Shown here: piece after piece, positions 1 to 8,960 of the stretch
Layout of the letters: each line of letters begins with the position of its first letter
How positions within the stretch are numbered: the stretch's first letter is position 1
Origin: Sedimentisphaerales bacterium
GTDB lineage: Bacteria; Planctomycetota; Phycisphaerae; Sedimentisphaerales; SG8-4
Assembly: GCA_016928975.1 (NCBI GenBank)
Contig: JAFGJR010000129.1
Location: forward strand, 1 to 34,829
Direction: 5' to 3'
Length of the DNA stretch: 34,829 nucleotides
Position numbers and translations under genes: made by a program
Notes under the pieces: generated by a model
Told to the model about the DNA's origin: nothing
What the model saw: only the letters and a program-made list of their open reading frames with translations
The model's database searches: none

Positions 1-1
1 C

Positions 2-58
2 CTCTACCACAGTGGGCTGTGGGGTGCGTACTGGAAATCCGAGCGAGCGGCCGCCTGA
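2..58 (+). CDS. possible C-terminal tail of a gene entering from the left
   Basis: An open frame enters from the left edge and stops at TGA 56-58. It encodes 18 residues rich in aromatic and small amino acids (ending WKSERAAA). Nothing recognisable can be assigned from so short a tail. It could equally be non-coding sequence that happens to be open. If real, it would be the end of a + strand gene upstream of the secreted protein at 230. Confidence 0.25.
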   Translation, partial: LYHSGLWGAYWKSERAAA

Positions 59-131
59 GACCGCCAGGATTCATCCTCACACACGGCGGCCGGGAGCCGG
101 GAATTAAGCCTTCCAAAAAGCCGGATAATCC

Positions 132-160
132 TGTAACATTGCCTGCGCGGGCGCGTCTGA
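132..160 (+). promoter_or_regulatory. candidate ECF-type promoter upstream of the first secreted protein
   Basis: TGTAAC (132-137) and CGTCTGA (154-160) are separated by 16 nt. This resembles the AAC / CGTC or TCTGA layout of many extracytoplasmic-function sigma promoters. It lies about 70 nt before the start codon at 230. It is a single pattern match, so the call is tentative. The window encodes two ECF sigma factors that could use such a site. Confidence 0.3.
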
Positions 161-229
161 TCTGCATGAACGGCACGAGGATTGGTGTCGACGGGGGTTC
201 GAAAACCAATCAGAAGATGAGGTGTGAAG

Positions 230-1657
230 ATGAGCATCAGAGCCTATTCTCATCCAGCCGTACTCACCGCCGCCCTTGTTTTGGCTGTGGCGGCCGGGGC
301 CCAGGACGAGCAATGGCTCCAGTATCGCTCGGCCCGCGAGGCCAGCCAGATCACCGGCAGCCTGTACACGATACAAGTGGAACTGAGCGGTGAAAGGCCA
401 GCCGGCGTAGAATTACCCAGTTTTGCGGGCGAGGCTCCCTTTTTCGGCAAGTGGTCTACGCCTATGGTCGAAAGCGGCGGTCTTTGGATCGCGCTGGATC
501 GCGCCGCTGAATCGGGACTGCACGGCTTGCTCTACATCGACTCCGATGGAGACGGTCGGCTCGACGATGAGAACCCGGAAACGGCCTACCGAATAGACCA
601 GTACAATGCCTATTTCGGCCCTGTGAAGGTTGTCTTTCAGGTTGAGGACGGACCCGTCACTTATCATCTGAATGTGCGGTTCTACGGACCCAACGCCAAT
701 AGGAGACTGTACGTCTCCGCGGGCGGATGGTACGAGGGGGACATCGTTGTCGGCGATAAGAAGAAGCACTGTGTGCTCCTGGATTACAACGCCAACGGCA
801 CTTTCAACGATAGGTCGCCCGATCCCCAGCAGTGCGATCGCATCGGCATCACAGAGAAGAACGTCGCGAATGCGGTCTTCGTGGGCAGGTATCTTGAAGT
901 CGACGGCACGCTCTACGAGCCGGAGATCGCCCGTGACGGGGCCTGTGTCAAGCTGGCCAAGGCTGCGGATGTGAAGTACGGGACAGTGAGATTGGCGGAG
1001 GGCGTTTCGGCGCTTTCAGCAGGAGGTGAAAACGGGCAGTTTGCGCTTAAGCCGGAGAATGGCGTCGCTAGGCTCCCGGCGGGCAAGTACCGCGTCGCCG
1101 AGTGGACGCTCGAACGCAATGACGACGGCGGTGCACAGTGGAAGCTGCGGGGGACCGCCTCCTCCGGCTTTAGTTCCTTCAACGTCTCCGAGACAGGAGA
1201 AGCCGCTCTTGAGATCGGTGAGCCTGTCGTCGCGGTCGTTCAGGCGACAGCAAGGGAGGGGACGTACAGTTTCAACCAGAGCTTGAAAGGGCGGCACGGC
1301 GAGCGCATCGAACTGACGCGCAATGGGGCGCAACCGCAGGCACCGAGACTGACCATCCGAAGTAAGGATGGTACGTACGATCGAACCTTCAGTTTCTCCT
1401 ATGGCTGAGGCGGCACGTGTTCGCTCTCGTGGCGAGAGCCCAAGAATGTCAAAGGTCCATTCACCGCAACGCTTGACGTAGGCGCGCCGTTCAGAGTCGA
1501 AAGTGAACCTTATACTATCGCCGCCGCGTCCGCCGGGCCGGGAACCGTTGCTGGCGAGTCTGACGGCCGGCAGAACGTATGGCCGTTGGTTGTCGTTCTA
1601 TCGGTTATCGTTGTAGGGGCAGTGGCTGCCGGGCTGCGGAAGAAGCTGATGCCGTAG
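230..1657 (+). CDS. secreted, C-terminally anchored protein with in-frame TGA; candidate selenoprotein
   Basis: ATG 230 is preferred over the in-frame GTG 224 because GAGGTG (219-224) then lies 5 nt upstream. Residues 1 to about 24 form a signal peptide. An EF-hand-like acidic loop (DxDxDGxxDD) occupies about residues 104-113, and a second acidic loop (DYNANGTFND) lies further on. Conventional translation stops at TGA 1406-1408 (residue 393). The same frame continues for 82 sense codons to TAG 1655-1657. That tail reads YG-(TGA)-GGTC-SLSW and ends in a hydrophobic segment (about 1577-1636) followed by RKK, a typical C-terminal membrane anchor. A hairpin fitting bacterial SECIS rules lies just after the TGA. 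Alternatives are a recent nonsense mutation or a sequencing error; a frameshift is excluded because the frame does not change. I do not recognise the family. The conventional product would be 392 aa ending at 1408. Confidence 0.75.
1406..1408 (+). other. in-frame TGA, candidate selenocysteine codon
   Basis: The TGA sits in the context F-S-Y-G-(TGA)-G-G-T-C-S. Coding continues in the same frame to 1657. The residue would be four positions before a cysteine, giving a U-x3-C arrangement compatible with a redox or metal-binding pair. Selenocysteine insertion is inferred. No selA, selB, selD or tRNA-Sec gene is present in the window to confirm that the organism uses it. Confidence 0.5.
1423..1439 (+). 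promoter_or_regulatory. bacterial SECIS-like hairpin
   Basis: GCTCTCG (1423-1429) pairs perfectly with CGAGAGC (1433-1439) around a UGG triloop (1430-1432). The apical loop begins 21 nt after the TGA. A G is the second loop base. Both agree with the general bacterial SECIS description: a stem-loop immediately 3' of UGA, apical loop about 16-37 nt away, and G among the first two loop bases. The hairpin is itself coding (S-L-S-W-R-E). Confidence 0.5.
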
Positions 1658-1857
1658 CCGGTACGGCGCGATTCGAGAGTGCGGCGAATTGTCCAGCGGC
1701 TGAAGGTCGCGCGGGAGGGAGCTGTTGTGCGCAAATGCTGCTCGCCAACCCTTCACAAACGTGCTTCGCTGCCTACCGCTCATTCTTGCCACACCATAGC
1801 TGTCTGTCTTTCTCCCACGCGTGCAAATCCGCAGTCATTTCGATTGTAGAGGTGAAC

Positions 1858-4353
1858 ATGTCTCGTCAGTCAACTGCACACACAGTCTCGACTATAGTGA
1901 TCGTCTGTGCTACTGTCGCTTGCGGCGCAGGTTCATTGTGGGGCCAAGGACTTGCCAAGCCGGTGGATGTCTCCGGCGTTGTCGTGGACGGGCGCGGTCG
2001 CCCCGTGGCGGATGCTCAGGTAATCGGCGGCGAACAACTGTACGACTACGCGGCGGGTCGGACGAGCTGGGCGGCGCTCAGTCGGACGACCACGGGACAA
2101 CACGGCAGATTCCAGCTACAAATTGGCGCCGAGAGGAAGGACTATATCTACGTTGTCGCCTGGAAGAAGGGACTGGCTGTGGGTTGGCAGAGCCCACGTT
2201 TTGCGGGGTCGGCCCAGGATATGACGGTGCGTCTCAGCGAGCCTGAGGTCTTGGCCGGTTCGGTCGTCGACGAGGCCGGTCGGGCGATCGCCGGCGCGAC
2301 CGTCCGCTTGTGCCTGAAAATGGGCTGGATGGGAGGCACGCCCGGCGTGGCCTTCGAGACGCCGCAAGACTGGTTCACGACCCGAACCGATAGGCAGGGC
2401 AAGTTCCAGTTCGACCATATTCCTGCCGACGGCACGGCCGATTTCTGGGTCGAGGCCGCCGGCAGAGCCTCGTGCTGGAGCTACTGGGAGCATGATCTCT
2501 CCAGTGTGGCCGGCAGTCAGTTTCAGGCCGGACGCACGGATATCCGCATTGTCCTGGAACCCGAAGCCATCATCCAGGGAAGGGTCGTGAACGAAGACAG
2601 CGGAAAAGGCGTGGCAGGGGTCCGCCTGCTCGCTCGTCCGGACACGGGATATGCCAACTACTCGTGCGTTGCTCCCGTTGTCTCCGGTCCTGACGGTGCC
2701 TTCGTCTACCCAGGGTTGGCCGCGAATGAGTATTCTCTTCAAGTCGTCGCGCCCGACGGCAAACCAGCCGACTGGGTGGGTCACGATGTGAAGGTTGCCG
2801 TCGAAGCCGGGCAGACAACCGAGGTCACTGTCCCTGTGGGCAAAGGGGGAGTCATCGAGGTTGCCATCCTGGATGCTACGACGGAGCGGCCTATCGAGAA
2901 TGCCCGCGTGAATGTCACGCAGACGTCGGAGTTCGGCAGGCATCCCCGTTGGTATCATCCGATCTTCACAGATGCCAATGGTCTGGCTCGTCTGCGCGTA
3001 CCGACGGGGGAGTCTCGCCTACGGATGTGGGCCGATGGGTATGACTACTTCACGGATCCCGACCCTCCCGTCTTGGCCAAGGGCCAGGTCCTCCGTCGAG
3101 AAGCCTCGTTGGCTGCGTATCCGACGGCAACGGGAGTCATACGTGACCCAAACGGCCAACCGGCGCCCGGCGTGATCGTTGCCTCCAAACCGGTCTGCCA
3201 GAAAGAGGTGCGCAGCGATCGGCAGGGCGGGTTCAAGGTCAGTTGGCGTCCGAGCGGGAACATTCGAGATGTGATGGTTCTGGCCCGGGACCCCGAGCGT
3301 AATCTGGCCGGTCTGGCCGAAGTGAAGGACCCAGCCCGGCCGCTTGAGGTAACGTTGTCCCCTGGGTTTGTGGTTCGCGGATGCATCACGGACCCCATCG
3401 GCAAGGGGATACCGCTGGCGACCGTCTCTGTTTGGGCCTTCATGCCCGGCTGGCGTACGAACGGCGTGCCCGACATTCACACCGATGCAAACGGTTTCTA
3501 CGAGGCCCGCGCTATCGCACCACCCACGGAGGGTTTTCGGTATCGTATGGGCATAAACGCGGAAGGCTTCGGCCCGGTCGAGCACAGGGACCTACCGTTC
3601 GCAGCCGCTCAGAACAGGCAGGTTGAGATTGAACCCATCGTTTTGCAGCCGGCGGACAAGTCGATCTCCGGCATGATAGTCGATGCCAATGGGACGCCCG
3701 TTGCGGGTGTCCCGATCTTCGTCACCGGTCCGCGCGGCAGCGACACGGCCGGCCAGCCGAGACACCAGACCTCCAGCGACGCCAACGGCAAATTCGTCGT
3801 CGACGGTGTCTGCGCCGGTCCCTTGCGGATCCAGGCCAATTTCAGCAGCAGCCTTGGTGGCGCCGGCTTTCTCGACGCTGAAGGCGGTGACTGTGACGTC
3901 GAGGTCGTCCTCGGCCGTAGTGGCGTCCATACCGGATTGAAGCCGCTGTTCGGCAAGCCCTTGCCTGACTGGAAGGATCTGATCGACCTCGAACCTGGGC
4001 AAACGCAAGGCAAGCCGATCCTCGTCTGCTTCTTTGACTTCCAGCAGCGGCCCTCGCGGAACACCCTCTTGCAGTTGGCCAAACAAGCTGCTGTCCTGAA
4101 AGAGAAAGATGTTGTCGTGATTGCAGTGCAGGCGTCAGACGTTGAGGACGATGCGCTCAGGGGATGGATCGAGCAGAGCGACATTGCCTTTCCCGTTGGA
4201 ACGATTCGGCGCGATGTTGACAAAACCCGCCTGGCCTGGGGTGTCAAGTCGCTGCCCTGGCTGATTCTGACGAACAAAGGGCACGAGGTTGTTGCGGAAG
4301 GATTCGCGCTGGGTGAATTGGAGGGGAAAATGGATGAAGCGGCTGGCGAGTAA
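1858..4353 (+). CDS. exported protein: seven regulatory-like repeats plus degenerate thioredoxin domain
   Basis: The ATG at 1858 follows AGAGGTG (1848-1854) and begins a clear signal peptide (hydrophobic core TIVIVCATVAC), so the longer open frame starting at 1579 is not used. The product has 831 residues. About seven beta-sandwich repeats of the carboxypeptidase regulatory-like type follow, each opening with G-x-V-x-D-x2-G-x-P-(V/I)-x-(G/D)-A. The last ~120 residues are thioredoxin-like: a LVCFFDF strand, then QQRPSR (729-734) where TlpA-type proteins carry WCxPCR, and the cis-proline loop SLPW (798-801). Both catalytic cysteines are therefore absent (Q and S). It probably acts outside the cytoplasmic membrane. 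The function is unknown; a structural or protein-binding role is more likely than a redox one. It is the first of seven paralogues. Confidence 0.85.
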   Translation: MSRQSTAHTVSTIVIVCATVACGAGSLWGQGLAKPVDVSGVVVDGRGRPVADAQVIGGEQLYDYAAGRTSWAALSRTTTGQHGRFQLQIGAERKDYIYVVAWKKGLAVGWQSPRFAGSAQDMTVRLSEPEVLAGSVVDEAGRAIAGATVRLCLKMGWMGGTPGVAFETPQDWFTTRTDRQGKFQFDHIPADGTADFWVEAAGRASCWSYWEHDLSSVAGSQFQAGRTDIRIVLEPEAIIQGRVVNEDSGKGVAGVRLLARPDTGYANYSCVAPVVSGPDGAFVYPGLAANEYSLQVVAPDGKPADWVGHDVKVAVEAGQTTEVTVPVGKGGVIEVAILDATTERPIENARVNVTQTSEFGRHPRWYHPIFTDANGLARLRVPTGESRLRMWADGYDYFTDPDPPVLAKGQVLRREASLAAYPTATGVIRDPNGQPAPGVIVASKPVCQKEVRSDRQGGFKVSWRPSGNIRDVMVLARDPERNLAGLAEVKDPARPLEVTLSPGFVVRGCITDPIGKGIPLATVSVWAFMPGWRTNGVPDIHTDANGFYEARAIAPPTEGFRYRMGINAEGFGPVEHRDLPFAAAQNRQVEIEPIVLQPADKSISGMIVDANGTPVAGVPIFVTGPRGSDTAGQPRHQTSSDANGKFVVDGVCAGPLRIQANFSSSLGGAGFLDAEGGDCDVEVVLGRSGVHTGLKPLFGKPLPDWKDLIDLEPGQTQGKPILVCFFDFQQRPSRNTLLQLAKQAAVLKEKDVVVIAVQASDVEDDALRGWIEQSDIAFPVGTIRRDVDKTRLAWGVKSLPWLILTNKGHEVVAEGFALGELEGKMDEAAGE

Positions 4354-4434
4354 TCGCGCGTGATCTGACGTGGACGGCTCAAAACCGGGGGCCGTCGGCA
4401 AAGACCACGGGTTGTCCAGCGAAAGGAAGGTGCG

Positions 4435-6366
4435 ATGAAGGTCAACGTATGGTGCGTCTGTGTGTCTTTGGTGGTGTGTGTCACGGCCCGGGCGGCTGAG
4501 GTCCGCGGAATCGTGCGTGATCCCAATGGGCTGGCATTGAGTGGCGTCAGGATTCAGGTGTTTCTGGGCGGCAGGGAGAGCGTGGAGACGGGCCAGGACG
4601 GTTCGTATGCGGCGGTCTATTCTCCCAGGTCTTTTGGAGAGAACGATCCGGCCAATTACATCGTGGCCCGGGACGGCACGCGTAATCTGGCTTCTGCTCT
4701 GCCTCTGAATCCGGAAAACGACTCCCTGGATTTGGTCCTGAAACCTGCATTGACCGTTACCGGCCGCGTCGTGGATGTCAACGACCAGGGCATCGCCGGT
4801 GCGCAGATCCGTGTGACGTTTTGGGGGACGAGCTGGGGTACGACTATGGAGCCGTCCGGTCCGCCTCCTGTCACCGACGATGAAGGCAGATTCGAAATCA
4901 CGGCGTTGCCGCCCGAGAGTCGCTATTCCTTGGCGGCTACGGCCGACGGATACGGCCGGACGAATCTGGACATCGATGTCTCGGAGACCGTCAATCGTCG
5001 CCGGGACGTGGGACAGATGACGCTGGCCGCAGCGAATCGGATCGTGTCAGGGCACATCGTGGATCTGGAGGGCAAGCCTCTTGAAGGCATTCAGCTCCGC
5101 ACTTACGGCGACGGACAACCCAATAGCCAGGCCAGCACTGATGACCAGGGACATTTCGTGCTGAAAGTCTGTGAAGGGGTGGTTGGATTCATGGCCGAAG
5201 GCCGCGTTGGGGACCGGGAGGTATCCTGCCGCGCCACGGCCCTGGCAGGTACAACGGGTATACGATTGATTGCAGCTCCGGGTCGCCGGTCTGCCCATCG
5301 ATACATACGCTCCAAGACGGCAGATGATATCCTGGCTACGGGCACATTCGTGGCCGGTAGAGCCGTGGATGAATCGGGCCAGCCCGTGGCCGGCGTGCCG
5401 GTCAACGTCAGTGCTATTCGCCGCGAACGCGAAAAAGGGAAGTTCTCCTGGACCTATTCCAACTACAACACCCTGGGGGACGTTACAGACGAGCAGGGGC
5501 GTTTCATCATTGAGGTGGAAGAGGACGCCGCCTACTGTCTGCTCTTCTCCCCTTTGCACCAAGCTGCGATCATCGTGTACGATCTCCCTACGGGGACCGA
5601 GGATTGCGAGGTGATTCTGCCTGAAGGCGGCACCGTGACCGGCCGTCTGGTACGTCTGCAGAACGGCGAGAAAGTCCCCATTGCGGATGCCGAGGTCAGA
5701 ATCGCCCAGACGAGTCGAGCGTCCTATTCTCACTTGGGCTTCGATCAGGACCGGAGCACAAAGACCGATGCGCATGGGCGCTTTCGGTTCGAGCACCTGC
5801 GGAGGCTATACCGTTCCGACAGATACACCGGCCAGTGCGGCGTTCGCACCTGGGAGGTAAGCTGTCTGGGTCTCACGCGGGCGGTTGGATTCTATGACGA
5901 CGCCAAGAATGTGGACATCGAACTGGTCGTCAAACCCAAGTTGGCAGATGCCACTCCGCTCAAGGACAATCCCTTGCCGGCCTGGGACACGCTCGGTATC
6001 TCGGTTGAGACGGAACAGCTTGCCGACAAGAAGCTCTTGATCTGTTTCTTCGACTACGAACAGCGTCTGAGTCGGCGCCGCGTGTCGCAATTGGCCAGAC
6101 AGGTCGAGACCTTGGCTGTCGCGGACGTGGTCGTTGTGGCTATAGATGTGTCGTCTGCGGATACGAACGCGCTCAGACCGTGGGCTGATGGCCTGCCTGT
6201 ATCCGTGGTGAAACAGATGACCACCGATCGAGACGAAGCTCGCTTCAACTGGAATGTTCAGTCGCTGCCTTGGTTGGTCTTGACGGACGCCGAGCACAAA
6301 GTCGTGGCTGAGGGTTTCACGCTTGAGGAGTTGGATGCGCTTCTGACTCAGGTGAAGAACCCATAG
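4435..6366 (+). CDS. exported paralogue: five regulatory-like repeats plus degenerate thioredoxin domain
   Basis: It starts 81 nt after its paralogue, with GGAAGGTG just before ATG 4435. The product has 643 residues, beginning with a signal peptide (VWCVCVSLVVCVTARA). There are about five carboxypeptidase regulatory-like repeats. The two before the C-terminal domain, together with their linkers, form a module of about 250 residues (GTFVAGRAVDESGQPVAGVP, then GRLVRLQNGEKVPIADAEVR) shared only with the gene at 15407. The C-terminal thioredoxin-like domain carries EQRLSR (542-547) in the active-site position and SLPWLVLTD at the cis-proline loop. This is the only member with L instead of P in the motif. 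It is predicted to be exported; its biochemical function is not known. Confidence 0.85.
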   Translation: MKVNVWCVCVSLVVCVTARAAEVRGIVRDPNGLALSGVRIQVFLGGRESVETGQDGSYAAVYSPRSFGENDPANYIVARDGTRNLASALPLNPENDSLDLVLKPALTVTGRVVDVNDQGIAGAQIRVTFWGTSWGTTMEPSGPPPVTDDEGRFEITALPPESRYSLAATADGYGRTNLDIDVSETVNRRRDVGQMTLAAANRIVSGHIVDLEGKPLEGIQLRTYGDGQPNSQASTDDQGHFVLKVCEGVVGFMAEGRVGDREVSCRATALAGTTGIRLIAAPGRRSAHRYIRSKTADDILATGTFVAGRAVDESGQPVAGVPVNVSAIRREREKGKFSWTYSNYNTLGDVTDEQGRFIIEVEEDAAYCLLFSPLHQAAIIVYDLPTGTEDCEVILPEGGTVTGRLVRLQNGEKVPIADAEVRIAQTSRASYSHLGFDQDRSTKTDAHGRFRFEHLRRLYRSDRYTGQCGVRTWEVSCLGLTRAVGFYDDAKNVDIELVVKPKLADATPLKDNPLPAWDTLGISVETEQLADKKLLICFFDYEQRLSRRRVSQLARQVETLAVADVVVVAIDVSSADTNALRPWADGLPVSVVKQMTTDRDEARFNWNVQSLPWLVLTDAEHKVVAEGFTLEELDALLTQVKNP

Positions 6367-6407
6367 CAGGATGTCACTGCGAGGATAGGAAGAAAGGAAG
6401 GGGTCCA

Positions 6408-8960
6408 ATGCGAAGAATGATCGTGGGCGGTTGTGTGGTCCTTCTGTGGGCCGGCGCGTGCTTCGGTCGTACTGTCACAGTCACCGGCAGGGTCGTCGAT
6501 TACCAGGCCCGGCCGGTGTCGGGTGCCGAGGTGGCGGTCGTGGAAAACGGTGTGGAATGGGACACGCAGCTTCAGGACGCAAGGGTGCGTGGGCCGATCG
6601 GACACACCGACGACCAGGGCTTGTTCGAGGTCGAGGTCGACATTCAATCCATGCGCAATGTGTTCGTAGTCGTCAGGAAACCGGGCCTGGCGCTAGCCTG
6701 GAACAAAGCGCCCTTGAATGCGAGCAGCGCCGCTCGCATACACTTCCTCCTGGTCATGGAGAAGCGCGCAGCGATAGCGGGCACGGTAGTCGACGCGACC
6801 GGCCGGGCTGTGGCGCAGGCGACGGTGCGGGCCGTGCCCAAGACCTGCTATTTGTCGAGCTTGAACCAGAGTCCGATCTCGCTGCCTGAATCCTGGCTGT
6901 CGACCCGGACCGACGGCAAGGGCCGGTTCCAGTCCGACGTCTTCTCTGCTGACGTGAGTTGCGATTTCTGGGTCGAGGCTCCCAGCCGGCATTGTGTGTA
7001 TACCTTCAGTACGTATTACCTGTCCGGCTGTGGCTATGAGGTCGGACGTTCGGACGTATGTCTCGTCGTACCCGACGAGCGACAGGTCAGTGGTCGCGTG
7101 GTCGAGCAGGGGACGGCTGATCCGGCAGCCGGTGTGGAGCTGGAGATATCGCGTCCCCGCGAGCGCGGTCGTGAGGACAACGCCAAGGAGTCCTACCTGT
7201 GCTGCCGCGTTCGTTCCGACGCCGACGGGCGATTCGCATTTCCGGGTGTGCCCGATGGTGAGCACGATATCAGCTTGGTTTCTCCCCAGCAGGGATTGGG
7301 CGCATGGGTGGCGGACCCTATCGCTGTTTTGCTTGGATCGGATCATGCTGCCGATGACGTGACTTTCGAAGTCGACAAAGGAGGCCTTGTCGAGATACGC
7401 GTGCGCCACGCGCAGACCCACACGCCTCTGGCGGGCATCCGTGTGTCCTTGCCCAACCCGTCTCTGTCGCACTTGCCGCGCACCGACAGCAGGGGTGTAG
7501 CTCGGGCCCGACTCCGACCAGGTGAGTCGAGAGCGCTCATTTCGAGTGGTATCGCTGGGAACGAGGAGTACCGAAGTTGGGGTCGCCAAGGCACCAGCGG
7601 GCGGTTTGTTGTCCAACGAGGCGAAACCGTTCGGCTTGAAGCGGATTTAGAGCCGGCCGGCAAGATAAGCGGGGCCGTGGTGGATTCAGACGGCAAGGCT
7701 GTCCCTGACGCCACGGTCCAGATTCACCCTCCGAGCACCGGCAGCGGCAGGGTGTCGAACATAGGCGATCAATTCAACACGGACGCGGAGGGTCGCTTCG
7801 AGTCCTGCTGTGGTGACGCGGACCCGAGGGGCTGGTATGTGACCGCGCGCTGCGAGGAGAAGAACTGGGCCGGAGTCGCTGAGGTTGGCGGAGTGGACCA
7901 GCCCGTGCAGGTCAGGCTTGGCCCGGGGGTGACGGTCAAGGGGACCGTAGTGAACCAGGAGGGCATTGGGATTCCTGCAGCCCGGGTGACGGTGTCGGGC
8001 CGGCTCAGCGGGGCGGTGTCGAACATCACCACGGAGACCTTGTGCGACGCCTCCGGCGTGTTCTCCGTATCGGGCGTACTGCCGCCGGACGAGGCGACAG
8101 TGTACAGGCTCAGCGTAGATGCCTCCGGATATGGCCCAGAGTCGTATGTGGAGATCGAGGTTTCAGATCAAGCCGGGGCGGTGACCGATCTGGGGCAAAT
8201 TACTCTCCCGGCAGCCGACGAGTCTCTGGCGGGGATAGTGGTGGATGCCAACGACCAGCCCGTGGCCGGTGTCCCGATCTTTCTGCACAGTGCCTCTCGC
8301 GAGGTGAGCCAACCCCAAAAGACCGTAGCTACAGATGAGAACGGGCGTTTCCGGTTCGTGCGTATATGCAAGGGGGCCGCACACCTGCAAGCCAACTTCC
8401 CCAGCGATGCCCGGGGCTGGAGCGGCACCAAGGTGGAGGCCGGTCAGCAGGATGTGAAGATCGTGCTGCGGCCCGAGACCGCGAGGGCGGTTGGAGGGCG
8501 GAGGCTGGGGACGACTGCGGCTCAGAGCACGCCACGGTATTTGAGTCTGACAGGCAAGTCGTTGGATCAGATCGAGGACCTGAATCCCCTGTTGCCGACC
8601 GAGGCTGCAGGCAAACCCGTGCTGATTCTGTTCATGGACCAGCAGCAGCGCCCATCGCGGCGGATGGTCCAGGAACTTGTCGGACAAGGGAACCTGCTCC
8701 AGGAAAAGGAGATTGAGGTGGTGGCTCTGCAGGTCGCTGGGATCGATCGTACGGACCTGGATCAATGGCTCGCAGATGAGAAAGTGCCTTTCAGGGTGCG
8801 GATCGTCGAAGGTGGCTTCGACAAACAGCGGTACGCCTGGGGTGTGAAGTCACTGCCCTGGTTGATTCTAACCGACCGCGATCACATTGTCCGGCAGGAG
8901 GGAATGGGCCTTGACGAAGTGGACCGGGTGTTAAGGGAGACGAAGGATGAGGAGAATTAG
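6408..8960 (+). CDS. exported paralogue: seven regulatory-like repeats plus degenerate thioredoxin domain
   Basis: It starts 41 nt after the previous gene, with AAGGAAGG before ATG 6408. The product has 850 residues, with signal peptide MIVGGCVVLLWAGACFG. Seven repeats are visible, in the same order and with similar linkers as the genes at 1858 and 10666. For example, a WLSTRTDGKGRFQSD segment followed by CDFWVEAPSR parallels WFTTRTDRQGKFQFD and DFWVEAAGRA. The C-terminal thioredoxin-like domain has QQRPSR at 746-751 and SLPWLILTD at the cis-proline loop, so the CxxC is again lost. The last 14 nt overlap the start of the leucine-rich-repeat gene, suggesting translational coupling. Confidence 0.85.
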   Translation: MRRMIVGGCVVLLWAGACFGRTVTVTGRVVDYQARPVSGAEVAVVENGVEWDTQLQDARVRGPIGHTDDQGLFEVEVDIQSMRNVFVVVRKPGLALAWNKAPLNASSAARIHFLLVMEKRAAIAGTVVDATGRAVAQATVRAVPKTCYLSSLNQSPISLPESWLSTRTDGKGRFQSDVFSADVSCDFWVEAPSRHCVYTFSTYYLSGCGYEVGRSDVCLVVPDERQVSGRVVEQGTADPAAGVELEISRPRERGREDNAKESYLCCRVRSDADGRFAFPGVPDGEHDISLVSPQQGLGAWVADPIAVLLGSDHAADDVTFEVDKGGLVEIRVRHAQTHTPLAGIRVSLPNPSLSHLPRTDSRGVARARLRPGESRALISSGIAGNEEYRSWGRQGTSGRFVVQRGETVRLEADLEPAGKISGAVVDSDGKAVPDATVQIHPPSTGSGRVSNIGDQFNTDAEGRFESCCGDADPRGWYVTARCEEKNWAGVAEVGGVDQPVQVRLGPGVTVKGTVVNQEGIGIPAARVTVSGRLSGAVSNITTETLCDASGVFSVSGVLPPDEATVYRLSVDASGYGPESYVEIEVSDQAGAVTDLGQITLPAADESLAGIVVDANDQPVAGVPIFLHSASREVSQPQKTVATDENGRFRFVRICKGAAHLQANFPSDARGWSGTKVEAGQQDVKIVLRPETARAVGGRRLGTTAAQSTPRYLSLTGKSLDQIEDLNPLLPTEAAGKPVLILFMDQQQRPSRRMVQELVGQGNLLQEKEIEVVALQVAGIDRTDLDQWLADEKVPFRVRIVEGGFDKQRYAWGVKSLPWLILTDRDHIVRQEGMGLDEVDRVLRETKDEEN

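Noticed and set aside
1406..1657. Frameshift or separate small gene as the explanation of the reading frame after TGA 1406
   Set aside because: The frame is unchanged across the TGA, so no frameshift is needed. No start codon with a ribosome site precedes the tail. A point error or true nonsense mutation remains possible and is stated as the alternative.
1579..1857. Extending the first array gene upstream to an ATG at 1579
   Set aside because: The upstream part overlaps the read-through frame of the previous gene, has no signal peptide at its start and is low in protein-like character. ATG 1858 has a ribosome site and begins a normal signal peptide.
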